Assembly (NCBI GenBank): GCA_029857855.1
Contig: JAOUGG010000142.1
Location: 1-6,592 of the forward strand
Length of the DNA: 6,592 nt
Origin: Acidimicrobiia bacterium
GTDB taxonomy: Bacteria > Actinomycetota > Acidimicrobiia > Acidimicrobiales > SZUA-35
Direction: 5' to 3'
Below, one piece after another: positions 1-4,972 of the stretch. The notes beneath the pieces are model-generated. The model was not told where the DNA came from. It ran no database searches and saw only the letters and a list, made by a program, of their open reading frames with translations. Position numbers and translations under genes: made by a program. Numbering within the stretch: position 1 is the stretch's first letter; every line of letters starts with the position of its first letter.

Positions 1-759
1 TCAGCCGACCGGGAAGCGGTGAGCCACCATCGCCTGCCCCGGTTCCGCGCCGCGGACCTCGTAGAACACGCGCGTGACGACCTTGACGATGTCGTCGAGG
101 TTGGCGTTCGCGTCCGACCAAACCTGACGCCAGTTGGGATCGCCGCTCTGGAAACCCAGGGAGAGCATCTGCTCCCGCTGATCGGCCGTCAGCCGATGCT
201 CCATCGGGATACGACTCTCGCTCTGGGCCTCCAGGGTCAGGCTGCCGCCCTCGACGAGCCACTGGAGATAGAAACAGGAATCCGGGTGCTCCAGAATCGT
301 GACCTCCGGCCGGGAGCCGGCCAGATCCTCGGCCAGAACCGCACCGAGGTGAACGTTCAAACCGCCAGGAGGGGGAAGCTGGAATTTCGTGATCCGTTCC
401 ACGGCACCCGCCGGCGGCACGAGGTCACCTTTCTGGGGATCGAACACCACGACCGACATGTCGGCATTGATCGAGATGAGGAGATCACGGACCTTGTGCG
501 CCATGGACTCCTCGCTACGGAGGTAGATCACCGAGCCTCGGGCGGAGTTGATGAGCGGGATGTCGATCCACGGACTGTTGGAACCCCCTGACCGATCGCG
601 ATCGGGGTAGATGCGGAGCAACGCGTCGATGACGGTCCTCATCCGGCGGGTCGGATCCGCGGAACTGGGATTCTCGGCTCGGAGACGCTGGTAGTCGGAG
701 CTGGCATGGGCGTTCGACAGGGGCTGCGGGCCCTCCCAGATCACGAAGTCGTAACTCAA
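1..759 (-). CDS. Two-part protein of unknown function: YDxxVWEG module plus TY-Chap-like C-terminal domain
   Basis: The N-terminal part (about residues 1-115 from the TTG start) resembles a small actinobacterial family I recall as hypothetical proteins. It has a YDFVIWEG opening (3-10), an SPW motif (62-64) after an acidic/Arg stretch, and a VFDPQKG strand end (105-111). The C-terminal part (about 130-245) resembles TY-Chap domains, proposed YbjN/CesT-like peptide-binding chaperones: FYLQWL (163-168), RLTADQREQMLSLGF (189-203), NWRQVW (209-214), then a helix IVKVVTRVFYEV (224-235). No signal peptide or membrane segment is seen, so it is probably cytoplasmic. The frame stays open to a GTG at 840 (279 aa). 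I prefer the TTG at 759 (252 aa) because GGGAGA lies about five bases upstream, the family motif starts right after it, and the extra 27 codons have poor G/C third positions. The family match is from memory; the molecular role is unknown. Confidence 0.8.
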   Translation of the reverse strand: MSYDFVIWEGPQPLSNAHASSDYQRLRAENPSSADPTRRMRTVIDALLRIYPDRDRSGGSNSPWIDIPLINSARGSVIYLRSEESMAHKVRDLLISINADMSVVVFDPQKGDLVPPAGAVERITKFQLPPPGGLNVHLGAVLAEDLAGSRPEVTILEHPDSCFYLQWLVEGGSLTLEAQSESRIPMEHRLTADQREQMLSLGFQSGDPNWRQVWSDANANLDDIVKVVTRVFYEVRGAEPGQAMVAHRFPVG

Positions 760-888
760 CTGATCTCCCGGGAATTTCCGCTTGATTTCACTGGTGCCAC
801 CTTCGATGGATTGGCCCGCATTCGCAGAAACGAACGTCACACGCCGGCCATCGGTTCCAACTCGGACGTAAACGTCGGGACGTCGGAA

Positions 889-894
889 AGCCTA
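889..894 (-). promoter_or_regulatory. Possible -10 box (TAGGCT) upstream of the two-part gene
   Basis: The minus strand reads TAGGCT, a good actinobacterial TANNNT -10 hexamer. It would place a transcription start near 882 and a leader of about 120 bases before the preferred TTG start. No convincing -35 hexamer is seen at 16-19 bases. A cluster of ACGTC/GACGT half-sites (865-884) lies at the predicted start. Confidence 0.3.
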
Positions 895-1020
895 GTCGTA
901 GCCGAGAGGGCGTGCAGCGGCTCGAATGTTCGTGTGTCGACCCGGTCTGTCCTCGACCGGAACAATGGTGTGGTAAGCGTACCAATCGACGGCACAACCG
1001 GCGCGGCACCTGGACGGCAA

Positions 1021-1052
1021 GCTCGACCCCGGACCGAGGTGGTCAGTCGAGC
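1021..1052 (-). terminator. Hairpin across the engB stop codon, possible U-less terminator
   Basis: An outer 7-bp stem pairs GCTCGAC (1021-1027) with GTCGAGC (1046-1052). Inside it a 4-bp stem pairs GACC (1032-1035) with GGTC (1041-1044) around a five-base loop. The engB stop codon (1043-1045) lies within the structure. No T-run follows on the minus strand, so it would be a tail-less terminator of the kind proposed for high-GC bacteria, or an mRNA 3'-end stabiliser. The position between two minus-strand genes fits the end of the lldD-engB transcript. Confidence 0.4.
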
Positions 1053-1663
1053 CAGGATCGGATCAGACCGCGCAGGCGGTCGATACCGACTCCGCTGTGG
1101 GCGCTGACCCACACGGGATCCCGGACCTCCAGTTGGCAGCCGGCGGCCAGGTCCTTGCGCCGTCGATCACGTTTCGACGACTTGACCTTGTCGTGTTTGG
1201 TGGCCACGACCGTGTGCGGCAAACCGGTCGAACGCAGCCAGTCGAGCATCTGCACGTCGAGTTTGGTCGGGCCGACCTCACCGTCGACCAGCACCACCAC
1301 CATCGTCAGGCCCTCCCGCTCGAGCAGGTAGTCCTCGATCATGAGGCGCCAGTCCTCCCGCATCGATTTCGAGGTCGCCGCGTAGCCGTAGCCGGGCAGG
1401 TCCATCACCGTGGCCGAGAATCGACCGTCGGGTTCGGTGAGCGGTTGACCCTTGTTGTCGACCAGGGTGAAGAGATTCAGCAGGCGGGTCCGGCCCGGGG
1501 TGTTGGAGACGTGCGCCAGTTTGCGGCGTTTGGCCACCGCATTGACGAGCGACGACTTGCCGACGTTGGACCGGCCCACAATGGCGATCTCGGCCAGAGT
1601 CGGGGGAAGCGCGTCGACGGAGTCGCCGGACAGTACGAACTCCATCGTGATGGGTCCCGCCAT
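1043..1663 (-). CDS. engB: EngB/YsxC (YihA) family ribosome-biogenesis GTP-binding protein
   Basis: This is a TrmE-Era-EngA-EngB-Septin class P-loop GTPase. Family members bind GTP and act late in large-ribosomal-subunit assembly in the cytoplasm. All G motifs are visible: G1 GRSNVGKS (30-37), the G2-region TPGRTRLLNLF signature (55-65), G3 DLPGYG (88-93), G4 TKHD (155-158) and G5 SAHSG (187-191). The EngB-typical segment with VDGEVGPTKLDVQMLDWL (126-143) lies before G4. The length of 206 aa is normal and the protein is complete. Its ATG overlaps the TGA of the upstream dehydrogenase by one base (TGATG), with GGTGG just upstream inside that gene, so translation is probably coupled. An internal ATG at codon 7 is possible but less well placed. 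Family identity is very secure; the operon partner is unusual. Confidence 0.97.
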   Translation of the reverse strand: MAGPITMEFVLSGDSVDALPPTLAEIAIVGRSNVGKSSLVNAVAKRRKLAHVSNTPGRTRLLNLFTLVDNKGQPLTEPDGRFSATVMDLPGYGYAATSKSMREDWRLMIEDYLLEREGLTMVVVLVDGEVGPTKLDVQMLDWLRSTGLPHTVVATKHDKVKSSKRDRRRKDLAAGCQLEVRDPVWVSAHSGVGIDRLRGLIRSWLD

Positions 1664-2910
1664 CAGCGACCACCCCGTTCGACGTTGGCGGGATCTGAGC
1701 GCCAGGCCACCAGGTCACGCTCGATCTCACCGATGGTGCGACAGCCCGAGAGGGCCATCGACCGTCGCAGCCCGTCGAGCAGAAGTCCCAGGACGTGATC
1801 GACACCGGCCTCCCCGGCGGCGCCGAGGCCGTAGAGGTAGGCCCGACCGGCCATGACGGCGTCGGCTCCCAACGCCAGCGCTTTGAGGATGTCACCTCCC
1901 CGCCGGACACCGCCGTCGGCGATCACGGCCGACCGGCCGGCCACGGCCTGGGCCACCGGTTCGATGAGCTCGATCACCGGTGGTGCGTCGTCGAGTTGAC
2001 GGCCACCGTGATTCGAGATGGCGATGCCCTCCACACCGTGGGCCACCGCCAGTTCGGCGTCGGCCACCGTCTGCACCCCTTTGAGGATGATCGGCCCGTC
2101 CCACCGGCTACGCAACCATTCGACCTCCTCCCACGACAGAGCGGGATCGAACTGACTGCCGGTGTAGTCGGCCAGCGTGATGGCGCTCGAGCCGTCGAGG
2201 TCGTGACGGCCGGCGACGTTGGCGAACGTGATCGGGTCGTTGGTCAACAGCCCGTAGGTCCAGGCCGGATGGATGACGCCGTCGACGATCGTGCTGAGCC
2301 CGATCTTGGGTGGCAGGGTCGTGCCCTGGCGAACGTCACGTTCCCGCCGCCCGAGCACGGCCGTGTCGACGGTCAACATGATGGCCTCGTAGCCGGCGTC
2401 ACGGGCCCGGCCGATCAGCTCGGCGACGAGCCCCCGGTCGCGCCAGGCGTAGACCTGAAACCACTTCGGGCCGTCCGACACCGCGGCGACCTCCTCGATC
2501 GACCGGGTGCCCATCGTGGAGAGGTTGTAGGGTACGCCGACACGTGCGGCCGCTCGAGCCACCGCCAGCTCGCCCTGCGGGTCGGCGATGCGAGTGAATC
2601 CCGTGGGTGCCAGAATCAGCGGCGTCGGCAGCGAACGCCCGAAAAGGGAGATCGACGTGTCGACATTGGAGACGTCGCGCAGGATCCTCGGCCGGAACTC
2701 CACCCGGGCGTAGCCCGAGACGTTGCGATCCAACGTTCGCTCGTCCTCCGCTCCCCCGTCGATGTAGTCGAAGACGGCTCGGGGCAGACGACGCTTCGCC
2801 TGGAGACGAAGATCGTCGACCGAGGCCGCTCGGGACAGGCGCCGGGTGCGGGACCGGAATTCGATCGGACGGAACCGAACAAGGGACCGAAAAGATCGCA
2901 CGGGATTCAT
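1663..2910 (-). CDS. lldD: FMN-dependent alpha-hydroxy-acid dehydrogenase, LldD2-like (L-lactate dehydrogenase type)
   Basis: The protein belongs to the glycolate oxidase / flavocytochrome b2 family, which oxidises L-2-hydroxy acids to 2-oxo acids using FMN. Family active-site residues are all present: Tyr49 in FDYIDGGAEDE, Tyr154 in FQVYAWRDR, Arg189 in TVDTAVLGRRE, Lys277 in ILKGVQT, and His301 and Arg304 in SNHGGRQLD. The FMN phosphate site is ADGGVRRGGD (331-340) and AGRAYLYG (354-361). At 415 aa it matches remembered mycobacterial LldD2 in length and layout, including a basic N-terminal extension of about 30 residues. No signal peptide is seen; relatives are cytoplasmic or membrane-associated. 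L-lactate is the likeliest substrate, but another 2-hydroxy acid, or a MftD-like role in mycofactocin maturation, cannot be excluded; no mft genes are in the window. TAGGCT lies six bases before the ATG, suggesting a leaderless message, and engB follows with a one-base overlap. Confidence 0.93.
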   Translation of the reverse strand: MNPVRSFRSLVRFRPIEFRSRTRRLSRAASVDDLRLQAKRRLPRAVFDYIDGGAEDERTLDRNVSGYARVEFRPRILRDVSNVDTSISLFGRSLPTPLILAPTGFTRIADPQGELAVARAAARVGVPYNLSTMGTRSIEEVAAVSDGPKWFQVYAWRDRGLVAELIGRARDAGYEAIMLTVDTAVLGRRERDVRQGTTLPPKIGLSTIVDGVIHPAWTYGLLTNDPITFANVAGRHDLDGSSAITLADYTGSQFDPALSWEEVEWLRSRWDGPIILKGVQTVADAELAVAHGVEGIAISNHGGRQLDDAPPVIELIEPVAQAVAGRSAVIADGGVRRGGDILKALALGADAVMAGRAYLYGLGAAGEAGVDHVLGLLLDGLRRSMALSGCRTIGEIERDLVAWRSDPANVERGGR

Positions 2911-2916
2911 GGCCCC

Positions 2917-2922
2917 AGCCTA
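2917..2922 (-). promoter_or_regulatory. -10-like box (TAGGCT) for a leaderless lldD transcript
   Basis: The minus strand reads TAGGCT, then six bases (GGGGCC), then the lldD ATG. This places the expected transcription start at or next to the A of the start codon. There is no well-spaced Shine-Dalgarno sequence; the GGGG is too close to the ATG. No clear -35 hexamer is seen, because that position is taken by an inverted repeat. Confidence 0.45.
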
Positions 2923-2932
2923 AGGGCCCTGG

Positions 2933-2957
2933 CGAGTAGGCGCTTCGCGCCTCCTCG
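2933..2957. repeat. Inverted repeat over the lldD -35 region (operator or hairpin)
   Basis: CGAG (2933-2936) pairs with CTCG (2954-2957) and AGGCGC (2938-2943) pairs with GCGCCT (2947-2952). The loop is TTC, with one T/C mismatch between the two stem blocks, so ten of eleven positions pair. If lldD starts transcription at its ATG, the element covers about -23 to -47, a suitable place for a repressor or activator. Alternatively it is a terminator without a T-tail for yihY, whose stop lies about 90 bases upstream on the same strand. Confidence 0.5.
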
Positions 2958-3049
2958 GGGCCTTGAGTTCCATCGCAGTAAGGAGCTTCGCGCCGTACCC
3001 ACCCGCTGAACTCCTACCAAGTGTCGTATCCGCTGCGAATTTCGGGGGT

Positions 3050-4027
3050 TCAGGCGGCGGTGTTGGAATCGGTGGTCATGATCCGCTTGATCTCACCCGT
3101 GCTCTTCGTGACCATGTCGGGGATCGACCATTCCCGGGCGGAACGGCTGATGCCCAGCCGGTCACCGAGGATCTGGTTGACGGCACCACCGATCAGCAGA
3201 ACTTGAGCCGCGAGCCACACCCAGGTGATGGCCAGCAGGAAGATACCAACGGCGGCCCGCACCTCGTTCGGGCCTTCGGCGGCCAGGGTCACGTCGACGT
3301 ACCGACCGAAGCCGATCGTGAGCAACCACCACATCAATGCGGCGAGCACCGCTCCCGGCAGGTCATGAAGCCATCGCGCTCTGGTTGCGGGGCCGAAGTG
3401 ATAGACGATCGACGCCCACAGGATCAGCACCGTCACCAGGGTGATGGTACGGAGCGAGTTGAACAGCGTGTTGGACGACAGCCCGTCCCACACGAACTGG
3501 TCGAGCACGATGAGCGGCAGGGGAAGCAGTACACTGCCGACACCCAGGAACACGGCGACGACACGGGTGATGTACCAGGCACGGCGCTCGTCGGCGGCGA
3601 TGTCGTAGATGTCCTCCAACGCACGGATCAGACCGGCGAAGCCTCGACTGATCGACCAGAGGGCGAACGCACCCGAGATGAGCGAGAGTCCGGCGTTGGT
3701 GTCACTGAACAGGCCGGTGATCGTGGCCTGGATCTCACCGCCCTCGTCGGTGAGAATCTGGCCGATGAACTCCGAGACCTCGAGCTGAATCCGGCTCTGG
3801 AACTCCAGTTCCACACCGCCGCGCTCGATTGGGAACAGCCTGCCGTAGAGCCTGTCGATCGGACCAAGGATCGCCAAAAGGGCCAACACGGTCGCCGGCA
3901 ACGAAACCAACAGCCAGAACGTGACGCTTGCGGCCAAGTCGCCCACCCGACCGTAGTACCAACGCAAAGCCACGTCCCAGACAAATCGCCACATCGACGC
4001 GATCCAGCCGATCGGACCTTTGTTCAC
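3050..4027 (-). CDS. YihY/BrkB family integral membrane protein
   Basis: This is a polytopic inner-membrane protein of the YihY (BrkB, formerly misnamed RNase BN) family, whose biochemical function is not established. Numbered from the GTG start, six hydrophobic segments lie at about 33-57, 113-135, 152-178, 193-211, 222-245 and 260-287. The family signature RGFAGLIRALEDIYDI lies at 128-143, and LPGAVLAALMWWL at 223-235. The length of 325 aa is usual for the family. The start is uncertain. The frame is open back to a TTG at 4072 (340 aa), and a TTG at 4045 has GAGG upstream. I choose the GTG at 4027 because TACCCT lies seven bases before it, matching the leaderless layout of other genes here, and because it leaves 82 bases for the divergent promoters. 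The soluble loop at about 64-110 is acidic. A 139-base gap separates the gene from lldD, so co-transcription is possible but not shown. Confidence 0.9.
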   Translation of the reverse strand: MNKGPIGWIASMWRFVWDVALRWYYGRVGDLAASVTFWLLVSLPATVLALLAILGPIDRLYGRLFPIERGGVELEFQSRIQLEVSEFIGQILTDEGGEIQATITGLFSDTNAGLSLISGAFALWSISRGFAGLIRALEDIYDIAADERRAWYITRVVAVFLGVGSVLLPLPLIVLDQFVWDGLSSNTLFNSLRTITLVTVLILWASIVYHFGPATRARWLHDLPGAVLAALMWWLLTIGFGRYVDVTLAAEGPNEVRAAVGIFLLAITWVWLAAQVLLIGGAVNQILGDRLGISRSAREWSIPDMVTKSTGEIKRIMTTDSNTAA

Positions 4028-4034
4028 GGTGACC

Positions 4035-4040
4035 AGGGTA
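4035..4040 (-). promoter_or_regulatory. -10-like box (TACCCT) before the yihY GTG start
   Basis: The minus strand reads TACCCT followed by seven bases and the GTG at 4027-4025. It fits TANNNT and a leaderless start, but no -35 hexamer is visible. If translation instead begins at 4045 or 4072 this hexamer lies inside the coding region and is fortuitous. Confidence 0.25.
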
Positions 4041-4097
4041 CGCAATTCCGGCCTCGAACGGTGGATTGGCAACTACTTCGGCGTTCGGGTCGACGTG

Positions 4098-4103
4098 TAG
4101 AGT
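4098..4103 (+). promoter_or_regulatory. -10-like box (TAGAGT) for a leaderless hydrolase transcript
   Basis: TAGAGT is followed by six bases and then the ATG at 4110. No Shine-Dalgarno sequence is present in the bases before the ATG (GTCGAAAT lacks a purine-rich G tract), which supports leaderless initiation. The -35 region is not recognisable; TTGGCA at 4066-4071 is too distant (26-base spacer). Confidence 0.45.
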
Positions 4104-4109
4104 CGAAAT

Positions 4110-4787
4110 ATGAACGCCGATGGATCTCCGTTCACGAACCGCAAGGCCGGCGAGGCGTTTCTTGTCGATCCACCTGGCGGGAAACGTGGTCCCGGTATCC
4201 TGGTGCTTCATTCGTGGTGGGGACTGAATCCCTGGGTTCGCGACTTCTGCCGGCGACTGGCCGAGGAGGGTTACACCGTTCTGGCCCCCGACCTGTTCGA
4301 CGGGGTGCAGCCGGTGACCGAGGCCGAAGGAGAGGCGGTGCTGGCCGACCAGGACCCCGACGAGCTTTCCGGGCTGGTCATGTCTTCGGCCCACACGCTG
4401 CGGGTGGCTTCGGCCGATCCGACGAGGCCGATCGGTGTGATCGGCTTCTCCATGGGCGCGTCCCTCGGGTTGTGGCTTTCGGCCCGGATGACCCGCGACG
4501 TCGGCGCCGTGGTCGCCTTCTACGGTGCACAGTCGATCGACTTCGACGAAGCCACCGCCACGTATCAGGGCCACTTCGCCGAGCACGACCATATGGTCAG
4601 CGAGGAGGATCGTGTGGTCACCGAATCGTTCATCCGACTCGGAGGTCGTGACACCGAGTTCCACCTCTACCCCGGGGTGAGGCACTGGTTCTTCGAAGAG
4701 GGCGACAACCACGATCCGGAGGCCGCGGAGCTGGCCTGGGAACGGACGATGGCGTTTCTGAAACGCACGATCACCGTCGCCGCCTGA
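4110..4787 (+). CDS. Dienelactone hydrolase family alpha/beta hydrolase (serine nucleophile)
   Basis: This is a small, probably cytosolic alpha/beta hydrolase of the dienelactone hydrolase (DLH) family; members hydrolyse lactones or other esters. The nucleophile elbow is GFSMGAS (112-118) with Ser114, where classical DLH has Cys. The likely acid is Asp160 in AEHDHMVSEED and the catalytic His is His192 in YPGVRHWFFEE. The oxyanion-side strand reads LVLHSWWGLN (31-40); classical DLH has a Gln-Glu pair where this protein has His-Ser, so the glutamate that tunes the cysteine is missing. The core AEEGYTVLAPDLFDG (51-65) is typical. The length of 225 aa is slightly below classical DLH (about 235). 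The ATG at 4110 is favoured by the upstream TAGAGT and by N-terminal fit. It is divergent from yihY and followed by a GC hairpin, so it is probably monocistronic. The true substrate is unknown; a chloroaromatic pathway role is not supported by neighbours. Confidence 0.92.
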   Translation: MNADGSPFTNRKAGEAFLVDPPGGKRGPGILVLHSWWGLNPWVRDFCRRLAEEGYTVLAPDLFDGVQPVTEAEGEAVLADQDPDELSGLVMSSAHTLRVASADPTRPIGVIGFSMGASLGLWLSARMTRDVGAVVAFYGAQSIDFDEATATYQGHFAEHDHMVSEEDRVVTESFIRLGGRDTEFHLYPGVRHWFFEEGDNHDPEAAELAWERTMAFLKRTITVAA

Positions 4788-4812
4788 AAGGGCGACCCGC
4801 GTAACGACGCCG

Positions 4813-4830
4813 AGCCGCGGCGGCGCGGCT
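4813..4830 (+). terminator. GC-rich hairpin downstream of the hydrolase gene, possible terminator
   Basis: AGCCGCG (4813-4819) pairs perfectly with CGCGGCT (4824-4830) around a four-base loop GCGG. It begins 26 bases after the hydrolase stop codon. No T-run follows (ACAGACTC), so it would be a tail-less terminator. The rest of the gap to 4958 holds no clear gene. Confidence 0.4.
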
Positions 4831-4958
4831 ACAGACTCAGCTCGGCGGTCAGCGGCCGACGCCCGACCTCGACGTCGTCGTCCCGGGCCATGCCGGCGTT
4901 GGCGGCGGGGCCCCTCAAGACTAGCCAGGATTAGGAGCTATCAGGGCCTGGTCCGGGG

Positions 4959-4964
4959 TAGGTT
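4959..4964 (+). promoter_or_regulatory. -10-like box (TAGGTT) for the SDR-DUF2867 gene
   Basis: TAGGTT is followed by eight bases and the ATG at 4973. The nearest G-rich stretch (GGGG at 4955-4958) is 14 bases from the ATG, too far for a normal ribosome binding site, which favours a leaderless message. A TTGACT lies at 4963-4968 but is too near the start codon to act as a -35 for this gene. Confidence 0.4.
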
Positions 4965-4972
4965 GACTTTGT

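Noticed and set aside
837..1112. Minus-strand frame of 91 codons between engB and the first gene, ending in a GTGTGA overlap
   Set aside because: It overlaps the EngB C-terminus in another frame, is Arg/Pro/Ser/Thr-rich, and the apparent coupling disappears if the first gene starts at 759.
706..1331. Two overlapping plus-strand frames (706-1107 and 912-1331)
   Set aside because: They are antisense to real genes at both ends, with Arg-rich shadow composition and no ribosome binding site noted.
1795..3009. Plus-strand open frame of 404 codons
   Set aside because: It is antisense to the dehydrogenase gene, whose active-site motifs are all intact on the other strand. The product has no recognisable domain.
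2963..4651. Long plus-strand open frame of 562 codons
   Set aside because: It lies antisense to the clear YihY gene and then runs out of frame through the hydrolase gene. Its product is rich in His, Gln, Asp, Arg and Gly with no family motif. It is typical of shadow frames in GC-rich DNA.
3735..4712. Minus-strand open frame of 325 codons
   Set aside because: It is antisense to the hydrolase and out of frame with YihY; its composition is that of a shadow translation.
4907..4914. GGGGCCCC palindrome
   Set aside because: Eight bases with no loop is expected by chance at this GC content and has no supporting context.
4963..4968. TTGACT resembling a -35 box just before the SDR start codon
   Set aside because: A partner -10 would fall inside the coding region, and no TANNNT is evident at the right distance.
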